Source of the DNA: Phenylobacterium sp.
Lineage (GTDB): Bacteria > Pseudomonadota > Alphaproteobacteria > Caulobacterales > Caulobacteraceae
NCBI RefSeq assembly: GCF_030651185.1
Contig: NZ_JAUSCJ010000040.1
Location: forward strand, 34,478-98,477
Reading direction: 5' to 3'
Length of the DNA: 64,000 nucleotides
Within the stretch, counting starts at the first letter, position 1; each line of letters starts with the position of its first letter. Below are positions 36,434 through 44,116 of this stretch, one piece after another. The notes under the pieces are model-generated. The model had not been told where the DNA came from. It made no database searches and saw only the letters and a program-made list of their open reading frames with translations. Both the position numbers and the translations under genes were made by a program.

Positions 36434-38011
36434 TCAGATCGCCCTTGAGCGACCTTCCCAATAGGGGGCGCGGACCTTGTTGCGCTGGATCTTGCCGGCC
36501 TCGCTGCGCGGCAGGTCGGCCACGAAGTCGACGGCGCGGGGGATCTTGAACTTGGCCAGCACGCGGGCGGCGTAGTCGAGGATCTCGGCCTTCAAGGCCT
36601 CGGTGGGCTCATGGCCGGCCTTGAGCTGGATGACGGCGCGGACTTCTTCGCCCCGCTCGTCGTGGGGAACGCCGACGGTGCAGCTGTCCTCGACCGCCGG
36701 GTGCTTGATCAGCTCGTTGTCGATTTCCTGCGGATAGATGTTCACCCCGCCGGCGATGATGGTCTCGGCGCTGCGGCCGGTGAGGAACAGCCAGTCGTCC
36801 TCGTCCAGGTAACCGATGTCACCCATGGTGAAGTAGCCGTCGCGGCGGTTGGCCTGCGTCTTGGTGTCGTCCTTGTAGTAGCTGAACCCGCCCTGGTCGT
36901 TCAGGCTCATATAGATGGCGCCGGGCACGCCGGGCGGACACTCCTCGCCATTCTCGTCCAGGATGCGGGCGGCGGCCTTGTGCGGGCGGCGGCCCACGGT
37001 GCCGGGACGCTTCAGCCAGTCCTCGGAGCCGACGGTGAAGCCGACCCCGCCCTCGGACCCGGCATAGTATTCGAACAGCTTGGGGCCGATCCATTCGATC
37101 ATGGCCGCCTTCACCTCGGGCGGGCAGGGGGCCGCGCCATGGGTGATGCGCTTGAGCGAGCTCAGGTCGTACCTGGCCCGCACCTCTTCGGGCAGGGCCA
37201 GCATCCGCTGGAACATGATCGGCACGAAGTGGCCTCGCGTGACCTTCAGGTCCTGGATGGTGCGCAGCACCTCCTCGGTGTCCCACCTCTCCATCAGCAC
37301 CGTGGGCACGCCATTGTTCAGGGCGCGGCGGATGTCTCCGGCCAGGGGCGAGGCGTGATAGCCGGGGCCGGTGCAGATGTGCTTGTCCACCGCCCGGTCG
37401 TAGATGGCGTCATAGCCGCCCACCGCCTGGGCGTTGGGCTTGTAGACCCCCTTGGGCCGGCCCGTGGTGCCCGACGAGTAGAGCATGGTGGAGCCGCGCA
37501 CCGGGTCGGCCAGGTCCTCGCCCGGGAAGTCGTCGATCGTTTCGTAGGCGACGAAGCCGCCCAGATCGCCGCCGATGGAGACCTTCAGGATCAGGTTCGG
37601 GCACCCCGCCGCCGCCTCGGCCGCGCCCGCCACGCGGGTGTCGGCGAACAGCGCCTTGGCCTCGCAGTTGTCGATGACATAGGCCATCTCCTCGGGCTTC
37701 AGGTGCCAGTTCACCGGCGTCATCCGGAAGCCGCCGCGCAGGGAGGCGAACAGGACGTCGGCGAACTCCATGCGATTGGTGCACAGCAGCGCAATAGCGT
37801 CCCCGGCCTTCAACCCCTGGGCCCGCATCAGCCGCACCAGGCGGTTGGCGTTGGCGTTCAGCGCGCCGAAGGTCCGCGTGCGGCCCTCCAGCCCCTCATG
37901 GACCGCCACCTTGTCCGGATGGACCTGGGCCCAGACGGCGGTGGCCATGCCGGTTTCGACGGCCTGGTCCACGCGCGCCTTGATGTCGTCGCTGATCGGC
38001 GTGTCGGTCAT
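36434..38011 (-). CDS. Acyl-CoA synthetase (AMP-dependent ligase)
   Basis: A 525-residue ANL-superfamily ligase that activates a carboxylic acid via acyl-AMP and transfers it to CoA. Core motifs are MLYSSGTTGRPKGVYKP (P-loop, near residue 180), YYAGSEGGVGFT (acid-AMP site), YFTMGDIGYLDEDDWLFLTGR, the hinge region ETIIAGGVNIYPQEIDNEL and the catalytic Lys in SEAGKIQRNKV. AGGAAGAG precedes the ATG. It is third in the minus-strand run amidohydrolase - hotdog protein - ligase (gaps of 26 and 29 bases). The acid is not known. Confidence 0.93.
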   Translation of the reverse strand: MTDTPISDDIKARVDQAVETGMATAVWAQVHPDKVAVHEGLEGRTRTFGALNANANRLVRLMRAQGLKAGDAIALLCTNRMEFADVLFASLRGGFRMTPVNWHLKPEEMAYVIDNCEAKALFADTRVAGAAEAAAGCPNLILKVSIGGDLGGFVAYETIDDFPGEDLADPVRGSTMLYSSGTTGRPKGVYKPNAQAVGGYDAIYDRAVDKHICTGPGYHASPLAGDIRRALNNGVPTVLMERWDTEEVLRTIQDLKVTRGHFVPIMFQRMLALPEEVRARYDLSSLKRITHGAAPCPPEVKAAMIEWIGPKLFEYYAGSEGGVGFTVGSEDWLKRPGTVGRRPHKAAARILDENGEECPPGVPGAIYMSLNDQGGFSYYKDDTKTQANRRDGYFTMGDIGYLDEDDWLFLTGRSAETIIAGGVNIYPQEIDNELIKHPAVEDSCTVGVPHDERGEEVRAVIQLKAGHEPTEALKAEILDYAARVLAKFKIPRAVDFVADLPRSEAGKIQRNKVRAPYWEGRSRAI

Positions 38012-38040
38012 GCCAACTCTTCCTAACGGGGGGGGCGGGC

Positions 38041-38883
38041 TCAGCCCCAGAGGGGCGAGGAGGCCTTCATGGCGCGGATCATGAAGGTGACGCTGGCCAC
38101 GTCCTTGCCGGTCTCGGGGTCGGCGATGTCGACGTCGTACCAGACGTTCTCCGTGCGCGGGCTCTCGGTGATCTTGCGCAGGGTGGTGCGGCCCACATAG
38201 TCGCGGTCGGCCAGGACGGGCCCGGCCAGCAGACGCACCTCCAGCGCGCCGAACAGGCCGACATAGGGCTGTTTGGACTTGGCCAGGACGAAGGGCCGGC
38301 TCATGTGGGCCAGGCGGATGACGTGGGCCGGCGACAGCACGCCCTTGTCGTCATAGAGGGCCAGCCGCTCGGTGATGCGCCCCAGCGAGGCGTCATAGCT
38401 CTCGCGGCTGACCTTCATCGGGATGTCGGCGGTGGTGTCGCCCACCTTGAGGTCGGCATAGATGCGCAAGGTCGCCGGGTCGGCGGCGGTCTGCTCGGCC
38501 ATGCGGCGGGCGACTTCGGACCCTGCGTCACGCGCCTCAGCCGACGCCGTGCCGACGCAGACCTGCTGGCCGGCGCGGTTGAACATCTGCAGGCGGGCGC
38601 GGGGCTGGCCGGGATGCACGACGGCCTGCACCTCCTCCTTGTCCACCGTCGCCTGGGCGAAGTGCAGGGAGAGGTTGCCGGTCGCAAACCAGGCCTCGCC
38701 ATAGAGCTCCACCAGCATGGGGGCGAACTGGTCCATGTGGACCGAGCCCGGCACGGTGCCGCCCTTGAACCCCAGCTTGGAGGCCACCTCGTCGTTGTGG
38801 ATCGAGCCGGGGGCGGCCTGGAAACCGTTGTGCGGCGCGCGGAACGGGCCGGTGATCTGATCTTGGCTGGTGGCGTCGGTCAT
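38041..38883 (-). CDS. MaoC-like hotdog-fold protein
   Basis: A 280-residue soluble protein that looks like a double-hotdog, MaoC-type dehydratase. The N-terminal segment IHNDEVASKLGFKGGTVPG, then SVHMDQFAP, resembles the active-site loop of R-specific enoyl-CoA hydratases (Asp and His around the GF-GG-VPG turn). A second half of similar size follows, with SRPFVLAKSKQPYVGLFGALEVRLLAGPV. It may hydrate an enoyl-CoA or bind an acyl-CoA. It lies between a ligase and an amidohydrolase in one operon. Confidence is limited because the motifs are weak. Confidence 0.6.
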   Translation of the reverse strand: MTDATSQDQITGPFRAPHNGFQAAPGSIHNDEVASKLGFKGGTVPGSVHMDQFAPMLVELYGEAWFATGNLSLHFAQATVDKEEVQAVVHPGQPRARLQMFNRAGQQVCVGTASAEARDAGSEVARRMAEQTAADPATLRIYADLKVGDTTADIPMKVSRESYDASLGRITERLALYDDKGVLSPAHVIRLAHMSRPFVLAKSKQPYVGLFGALEVRLLAGPVLADRDYVGRTTLRKITESPRTENVWYDVDIADPETGKDVASVTFMIRAMKASSPLWG

Positions 38884-38909
38884 GGACGTGTTCCTTTGGC
38901 GAGCGAGGG

Positions 38910-40016
38910 TCAGAGCCCGCCCATCATCTCTTCGAAATTGGCGCGGTAGAAGGCGTCGCGGTCGGCCTCGCCCAGGTCCCCGAAGGTGCGCTCGAACCGG
39001 CCGATGGGATCGTTGGTGCCCTCCGGGTGCGGGTAGTCGCTGGAGAACATGTAGAGGTCGGCGCCGCTGTCGGCGATCAGGTAGCCGGCGTCCTCGCCGG
39101 GGAAGGGCGTGAACTTCACCTGCCGCCGGATGATCTCCGAGGGCTTGGCCGACAGGTTCTGAAGGTAGGGGTCGGTGCGGCCGAAGGACCGGGCGCCCAT
39201 GTCCATCTGGCGCAACCAGCCCGGCACCCAGTAGGCGCCGTATTCGATCGCGCCGCCCTTCAGCTCCGGCTGGCGGTCGAAGAGGCCGTCATAGACCAGG
39301 GCGGCGAGGAACATCTCGGCCGAGTGGGGCAGGGCGACATAGTCCTTGAACCGCAGGTTCTCGCCGCCGCCGTGCAGGTCCGGCGACTTGGCCTTGCCGT
39401 TGTTGACGTATTCCTGCGGCAGGGTCCGGGAGCCGGCGCCGATGTGCAGTACGAAGGGGACCTTCCTGGCCGCCAGCAGGGCCCAGAACGGATCGAGGTC
39501 CGGGTGGCCCGGCGACTTGTCGCCCGCCGCCGTCGAGGGCACCCAGATGGCCCGGCAGCCCAGGCGGATGGCTTCCTGGGCCTCCTCCAGCGCGCGGGCC
39601 GGATTGTCCAGCGGGACATAGGCCACACCCAGCAGGCGCGGGTCGCCGCAGAAGCTGGCCATGGCGCGGTTGGCGGCGCGGGACCCCGCATAGAGGACGT
39701 CCTGGTCCTTGGTGGTGCGGAAGGGGCGCAGGGCCGAGGTCGGGAACACCAGCTGGCTGGCGAAGCCCAGCTCCTCGAGGGCGCGGATGCGCTCGGCGGT
39801 GTCGCAGGAGCCGTAGGCCAGGCGGCCCTTGGGCCCGGCGATCAGGCCCTCGATCACCTTTTCCTTGGGCGCCTCGACGGGCGGCCGGGTGGAGGGCGGG
39901 TCGCGGCGCATCAGGCGATCCTCCATGCCCGCGTCGGCGAAGGGCACCAGCCAGTCGGCCGGCTCCATGACGTGGCTGTCAGCGTCGTGGAATACACGTC
40001 CCGCAGCATAGGTCAT
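38910..40016 (-). CDS. Amidohydrolase family protein (metal-dependent, PF04909 type)
   Basis: A 368-residue TIM-barrel hydrolase. The N-terminal HDADSHVMEPADWL holds the DxDxHxxE metal signature of amidohydrolase-2 enzymes. Further sites are PFVLHIGAGS and SSDYPHPEGTNDPIG, whose Asp and His are expected metal or catalytic ligands. The family includes decarboxylases such as 5-carboxyvanillate and gamma-resorcylate decarboxylases. The ATG at 40016 with GGGAGGAG upstream is chosen; the frame to 40199 is spurious. It is first in its operon and divergent from a TetR gene. Confidence 0.88.
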   Translation of the reverse strand: MTYAAGRVFHDADSHVMEPADWLVPFADAGMEDRLMRRDPPSTRPPVEAPKEKVIEGLIAGPKGRLAYGSCDTAERIRALEELGFASQLVFPTSALRPFRTTKDQDVLYAGSRAANRAMASFCGDPRLLGVAYVPLDNPARALEEAQEAIRLGCRAIWVPSTAAGDKSPGHPDLDPFWALLAARKVPFVLHIGAGSRTLPQEYVNNGKAKSPDLHGGGENLRFKDYVALPHSAEMFLAALVYDGLFDRQPELKGGAIEYGAYWVPGWLRQMDMGARSFGRTDPYLQNLSAKPSEIIRRQVKFTPFPGEDAGYLIADSGADLYMFSSDYPHPEGTNDPIGRFERTFGDLGEADRDAFYRANFEEMMGGL

Positions 40017-40084
40017 GCCGTCTCCTCCCGTTCTTCTTGTGGCCAAAGCATTGCATCGGCGACCCGGGGAGACAACCGCTTTAA

Positions 40085-40098
40085 TGACATTCGCACTA
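40085..40098 (+). promoter_or_regulatory. 14-bp shared site, copy 1 (candidate TetR operator)
   Basis: TGACATTCGCACTA lies in the 209-base gap between the amidohydrolase operon and the first tetR gene. The identical 14-mer is at 41758-41771 in the second divergent gap of the cluster. In this copy it runs on into CACT-ACG-AGTG, a short inverted repeat. Confidence 0.5.
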
Positions 40099-40225
40099 CG
40101 AGTGGGGCGGCCCGGCGTCTCTGGCCAGGCGCCGCATCGGCCCCGGTGGGGTAGACTGGGCGTGAGGATCGAATCGGAATGGCGGCCATGGGCGATCAAT
40201 CGGCAGTTCGGCGGATGCGCGCTTG

Positions 40226-40846
40226 GTGGTGACCGCCAGGCGACCCCGGCGGGGACAGAGGCTGCCGCCGCTGGCGCGTCGGGAGCTGCTGCTGGACGTC
40301 GCCGCCGGCCGGGTGCTGGAACAGGGCGTCCTGCCGATCGGGGTCGAGGAGCTGGCCCAGGCCGGCAAGGTCAGCAAGGGGCTGGTCTATCGCTACTTCC
40401 CGGAGGCCCACGACCTCTACAACGCCCTGCTGGAGCGGTCCCTGGACCAGGTCGCCGCGGCCCTGGACGCCGCGGGCGACCGGCCCGACCTGGCGACGGC
40501 GGCCGGCGATGTGGCGGAGGCCTATTACCGCCACGTCGCCCGGACCGGGCCCCTGATCCAGATCATCCTGCGCGACCGCTTCATGGTCGGCCATGTCTCG
40601 CCGCGCGCGGCCGCCATCCGGGCCCGCGTCGCGCGGCGGCTGGCGCGCCAGGCGCGTGACGCCCTTGGCCTGGATCTGCGCGAGACCATCGCCTGTCTCA
40701 GCATCGGCATGACCATGCCCGAGGAATGCGGGCGCCTGGCCTTTCAGGGGGAACTGGACCTTGAGCGCGGCGCCCTGCTGTGCCGGGAACTGGTCCTAGG
40801 CGTCCTCGACGTCGCCGGGCGGCGGGGCCTGGAAGCGCGCCGCTAG
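40226..40846 (+). CDS. TetR family transcriptional regulator
   Basis: About 206 residues. The N-terminal helix-turn-helix reads LLDVAAGRVLEQGVLPIGVEELAQAGKVSKGLVYRYFPEAHDLYNALLE, in which VSKGLVYRYF is the recognition helix signature of TetR. The C-terminal ligand domain is helical and does not indicate an effector. The frame lacks an ATG; GTG at 40226 or 40229 is a likely start. It is divergent from the amidohydrolase operon and overlaps the second TetR gene tail to tail by 51 bases. Confidence 0.85.
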   Translation: MVTARRPRRGQRLPPLARRELLLDVAAGRVLEQGVLPIGVEELAQAGKVSKGLVYRYFPEAHDLYNALLERSLDQVAAALDAAGDRPDLATAAGDVAEAYYRHVARTGPLIQIILRDRFMVGHVSPRAAAIRARVARRLARQARDALGLDLRETIACLSIGMTMPEECGRLAFQGELDLERGALLCRELVLGVLDVAGRRGLEARR

Positions 40847-41683
40847 CCGCCGGTTGCCGGCCTCGACGATATCCGCGGCCAGGGTCTCGGCCAGGTCCAG
40901 GTCCAGGCGGCCCCGCGCCAGGATGCGCCCCGTCCGCAGCACAGCGCTGGTCAGCACGGCCGTCGCGGCGCGGGAGACATCGGAGGGGACCCTGTGGCTG
41001 TCGGTGAACCGGGTGGCGACGACGTTGGTGTTGTCGGCCCGGATCGCTCTCTGCTCGGCGCGCAGGGCGCGGCGCACCCCCGGCGCGGTCTGCAGGGTCT
41101 GCAGCAGCACCCCGCGCTCGGCCACCTGGCGCAGATAGGTCACGGTGGACAGGCGCAGGCGCTCGGCCGGCCGCTCGGCGGTGTTGATGCGGTGGGCGCG
41201 GGCCGTGCGAATGGCCTGCAGCTCCCGCCGGGCCAGCGCCGCCATCAGGACGTCGACCGTCGGGAAGAAGTGGTAGGCGCGCGGCGCCGTCAGGCCCGCG
41301 TCCCGCGCCACCCGCTTGATGGTCAGGGCGTGAAGGCCGTCCTGCACGATGATCCGCGCGGCCACCGCCATCAGTTGCTCGCGGCGATCCTCCGGCGACA
41401 GCCGCACTGGTGTGCGTCGGACGGTGGGATGGCCCGGCGTGATCCGGATCTGGTCGCTCGCCCCTTCCGGCGCCGGGGGCAGGTCGGGCGTCGGTCCGGC
41501 GCGGCCGGCCCGGGCCTTGGCCCAGTGGCCACGGGTCGGATAGGGGATCGCCGTCCGATCGCAGAGCTTGGCCAGGCCGCTGGCGCTCAGGCCCAGGTCC
41601 GCCGCCACCGAGGACAGGGGCTCTCGCCACAGGCGCTGGAACAGTTCCAGCCGGGTCAGCTCGGTGGGTGTCGGGGCGGGCAT
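40796..41683 (-). CDS. TetR family regulator with an extra N-terminal DNA-binding-like motif
   Basis: A 295-residue regulator, longer than the usual 200. Residues 8-55 form a separate motif with LFQRLWREPLSSVAADLGL, SASGLAKLCDRTAIPYP and RGHWAK, a pattern found in small uncharacterised helix-turn-helix proteins (L-x-x-x-v-W-x-x-P, LG-S--GLAK-C----IP-P--G-WA). The normal TetR HTH follows near residues 100-145: AVAARIIVQDGLHALTIKRV, then APRAYHFFP. The protein thus seems to carry two DNA-binding heads. It is divergent from the acyl-CoA dehydrogenase. Confidence 0.85.
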   Translation of the reverse strand: MPAPTPTELTRLELFQRLWREPLSSVAADLGLSASGLAKLCDRTAIPYPTRGHWAKARAGRAGPTPDLPPAPEGASDQIRITPGHPTVRRTPVRLSPEDRREQLMAVAARIIVQDGLHALTIKRVARDAGLTAPRAYHFFPTVDVLMAALARRELQAIRTARAHRINTAERPAERLRLSTVTYLRQVAERGVLLQTLQTAPGVRRALRAEQRAIRADNTNVVATRFTDSHRVPSDVSRAATAVLTSAVLRTGRILARGRLDLDLAETLAADIVEAGNRRLAARFQAPPPGDVEDA

Positions 41684-41757
41684 GGTTCCAGATCAGGCCA
41701 GGGGCGCACCATAGCCAAGGGCGGCGATCTTTCAAAACCTTGCCGCCGCGCTGTTGC

Positions 41758-41771
41758 TGACATTCGCACTA
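41758..41771 (+). promoter_or_regulatory. 14-bp shared site, copy 2 (candidate TetR operator)
   Basis: TGACATTCGCACTA, identical to the copy at 40085-40098 and in the same orientation, 45 bases before the acyl-CoA dehydrogenase start and 75 bases from the second tetR start. It continues into CTAA-TTG-TTAG, another short inverted repeat. Confidence 0.5.
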
Positions 41772-41815
41772 ATTGTTAGGTCGAGGGCTGCTCTGTCGTT
41801 CGAAAGGCCAGGTCC

Positions 41816-43042
41816 ATGCCGGATGATCTCTCGTCCCCCATCTCGCTCGAGGCCTTCCGCGGCGAGGTTCAGGCCTGGCTTGAGGCCAACTTCCCCAAGG
41901 CCCTGGCCGGACGGCAATCCCAGGCGGAGGCCGGTGAGGCGGGGCCTGAAGACCTCGCCGATTGGAAGCGCGCCCTGTGCGGCAAGGGCTGGGGCACGCC
42001 CACCTGGCCCAGCCAGTATGGCGGCGGCGGCCTGACCCCGGTCCAGGCCCGGGTCCTGCGCGAGGAGATTCGCCGGGTCGGCGGCTGGAACCCCATCGGC
42101 TGGGGCATGGGGGTCCGCATGCTGGGTCCGACCCTGCTGGAGTACGGGACCGAGGCCCAGAAGCAGCAGCATATCCCGCCCATCTGCCGCGGCGAGACCC
42201 GCTGGTGCCAGGGCTATTCCGAGCCGGGCGCCGGCTCCGACCTCGCCTCGCTGCAGACCAAGGCCGAGGACCGGGGCGACCACTTCCTGGTCAACGGCCA
42301 GAAGCTGTGGACCAGCGGGGCGCAGTACGCCGACTGGTGCTTCTGCCTGGTGCGCACCGACCCGACCCGCAAGCATGACGGCATCTCCTTCCTGCTGATC
42401 GACATGCGGTCGCCGGGTGTTCGGGTGAACCCGATCCAGCTGATCTCCGGCCGCTCGCCCTTCTGTGAGACCTTCTTCACCGACGTGCGGGTGTCCAAGG
42501 CCAACCTGGTCGGGCCGCTGAACGGCGGCTGGACGGTGGGCAAGCGGCTGCTGCAGTACGAGCGCCAGCGCAACGAAGACGCCCCCGCCCGCGCCACCGA
42601 GCAGCGCGCCATCGAGGATGTGGCCGCCGAGCACCTGGGCCGCGACCCGCAGGGCCGCCTCGCCGACCCTGACTACCGCGCGCGCCTCACCCGCCACCTG
42701 ATGGACCGCAAGGCCTTCAACCTGACTCTGCAGCGCTCCATCGTCGAGGCCGGCGGTGGCGGCCCGACGGCGGCGACCTCGATCCTGAAGAACGTGTCCT
42801 CGCTGCTGGTGCAGGAGCGGTCGGAGCTGCTGGTGGAGGCCCTGGGCCAGGCCGTCGGCTGGGAGGGCGAGACCTTCGCGCCGGAGGAACTGGCCTATGT
42901 CCGCGAGTGGCTCTCGGGCAAGGCCAACACCATCTTCGCCGGATCCTACGAGATCCAGAACAACATCATCTCCAAGCGCATCCTGGGCCTGCCCGACCCG
43001 GTCGCCTCCGAGGCCGGTGGTCTGAGCGGCCAGCGGCCCTGA
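41816..43042 (+). CDS. Acyl-CoA dehydrogenase
   Basis: A 408-residue flavoenzyme. Motifs are WCQGYSEPGAGSDLASLQTKA (substrate/FAD loop), LWTSGAQYADWCFCLVRTD, and at the C-terminus FAGSYEIQNNIISKRILGLP. The YERQRNED segment near residue 245 may supply the catalytic Glu as in long N-terminally extended bacterial members. It is the fourth catabolic gene of the cluster and, with ligase and hotdog protein, would complete activation, dehydrogenation and hydration of an acid. Controlled probably by the divergent TetR protein through the 14-bp site. Confidence 0.92.
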   Translation: MPDDLSSPISLEAFRGEVQAWLEANFPKALAGRQSQAEAGEAGPEDLADWKRALCGKGWGTPTWPSQYGGGGLTPVQARVLREEIRRVGGWNPIGWGMGVRMLGPTLLEYGTEAQKQQHIPPICRGETRWCQGYSEPGAGSDLASLQTKAEDRGDHFLVNGQKLWTSGAQYADWCFCLVRTDPTRKHDGISFLLIDMRSPGVRVNPIQLISGRSPFCETFFTDVRVSKANLVGPLNGGWTVGKRLLQYERQRNEDAPARATEQRAIEDVAAEHLGRDPQGRLADPDYRARLTRHLMDRKAFNLTLQRSIVEAGGGGPTAATSILKNVSSLLVQERSELLVEALGQAVGWEGETFAPEELAYVREWLSGKANTIFAGSYEIQNNIISKRILGLPDPVASEAGGLSGQRP

Positions 43043-43046
43043 CAGA

Positions 43047-43122
43047 TGGTGCCGGATACAGGACTCGAACCCGTGACCTTCGGTTTACAAAACCGCTGCT
43101 CTACCAGCTGAGCTAATCCGGC
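43047..43122 (-). tRNA. tRNA-Thr (anticodon TGT)
   Basis: The minus strand folds as a complete cloverleaf: acceptor arms GCCGGAT and ATCCGGC, D-arm GCTCAGCTGGTAGAGC, anticodon stem with loop TTTGTAA (anticodon TGT, decoding ACA), T-arm CGGGTTCGAGTCCTG, discriminator A, and an encoded CCA at the 3' end (43047-43049). It is 76 bases long. It is isolated, rather than in the tyr-gly-thr-tuf cluster known from other bacteria. Confidence 0.96.
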
Positions 43123-43251
43123 GTCTGGCGGCCCGCTCGGGCCGGCCCTCCTTAGCCGTTTCGGCCGCTGCGGGGCAACCGCTTCCGGTCTTGACCTGAG
43201 TCAACGAGCGCCGCGGCCCCGCCGCCTAGTCTGGCGGTCAGGAGGTGACCC

Positions 43252-43764
43252 ATGGCGGATTCGGAACTCGGCCCCACGACCTTTGGACGCGAAGGCGCCA
43301 CGGTGACGGCCACCCTGACGCGCTGGCTGGAGGCGTCTCCCGACGAGGTGTGGGCGGCCCTATCCACGCCAGAGCGGCTGGTGCAGTGGCTGGCGCCGGG
43401 AAGCATCGACCTGCGGGTCGGTGGCCCGGTGCGGCTCGACTTCGGCGACAGCGGCATCGTCATCGACAGCACGGTGAGCGCCGTGACGCCCCTTGAGCGG
43501 CTGGAATATTCCTGGAGCGGGCCCTCCGATCCGCCGCGCCCGATCCGCTGGCGGCTCGAGCCTCGGGAGGGCGGCGTCGAGCTGACCCTCACCCTGATCC
43601 TGCCGCCGGACGACGATGTCGGACGCTCGGCCGCCGGCTGGGCGGCGCATCTGGAAATGCTGGCCTGCGCCCTGGCCGGCGCGCCCATCGCTTTCCCGTT
43701 TGAACGGTTCAAGGCGACACGGGAATTCTATCGCGGCCAGGTCGGCTTCTACGCCAACGCCTGA
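43252..43764 (+). CDS. SRPBCC (AHSA1-like) domain protein
   Basis: A 170-residue protein with the START/Bet v1-like fold of Aha1-type proteins: TRWLEASPDEVWAALSTPERLVQWLAPG at the N-terminus, a middle RLDFGDSGIVIDSTVSAVTPLERLEYSW, EGGVELTLTLILPP, and a C-terminal helix GWAAHLEMLACALAG. Such proteins bind hydrophobic ligands or act as polyketide cyclases or chaperone co-factors. A very strong CAGGAGGTGA ribosome site precedes the ATG. No partner gene is adjacent. Confidence 0.85.
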   Translation: MADSELGPTTFGREGATVTATLTRWLEASPDEVWAALSTPERLVQWLAPGSIDLRVGGPVRLDFGDSGIVIDSTVSAVTPLERLEYSWSGPSDPPRPIRWRLEPREGGVELTLTLILPPDDDVGRSAAGWAAHLEMLACALAGAPIAFPFERFKATREFYRGQVGFYANA

Positions 43765-43775
43765 GGCTCACGGAA

Positions 43776-43806
43776 AAGGCGCTCCCGACCGAGCCGGAAG
43801 CGCCTT
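43776..43806 (+). terminator. Terminator hairpin after the SRPBCC gene
   Basis: AAGGCGCT (43776-43783) pairs perfectly with AGCGCCTT (43799-43806), 12 bases after the stop codon. The A-rich start and T-containing end suit use on both strands. Confidence 0.6.
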
Positions 43807-43928
43807 CACCTGTCCCCCGACAGGTCGACCGTCGCTCTGCTGGAGCGCCCATCGCCAAAACCTGCTGGGGTTATGTCGGAGACTCGCAGACTTCGCAAAT
43901 CTACGTTGTGTCGCGGGGGAAAGAGAAA

Positions 43929-44003
43929 GCCCCGGCGCTCCTGTACAGGAGCCCGGGGCCAGGGCGACGGCGTAAGTCGGGGGGGCGATTTGCCGTCGCC
44001 CCC
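43929..44003. other. Dense hairpin region with two mutually exclusive stems
   Basis: Three elements follow each other. Stem 1: GCCCCGG (43929-43935) with CCGGGGC (43953-43959), enclosing a perfect GCTCCTGTACAGGAGC palindrome. Stem 2: GGGGGCGA (43981-43988) with TCGCCCCC (43996-44003). Alternative stem 3: GGGCGACGGC (43962-43971) with GCCGTCGCCC (43992-44001), which competes with stem 2. No known RNA family was recognised. It could be a leader of the amidase gene, or a small RNA on either strand. The rest of the 352-base gap (43765-44116) has no convincing gene. Confidence 0.5.
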
Positions 44004-44116
44004 TATCAATCCCCGGCCCCGGGAAGTGTTCCCAAGAAAAATGCCTGCCGCGCGAATTTCTTCATCGCGCCCATGGGCGGCCCTGTGATCCTCTGAGGCA
44101 AACAGGGAGAGCGGCC

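Noticed and set aside
43830..44003. 6S RNA or other known ncRNA
   Set aside because: Some similarity of GCGACACA on the minus strand was seen, but the three separate hairpins do not form the single long rod of 6S RNA.
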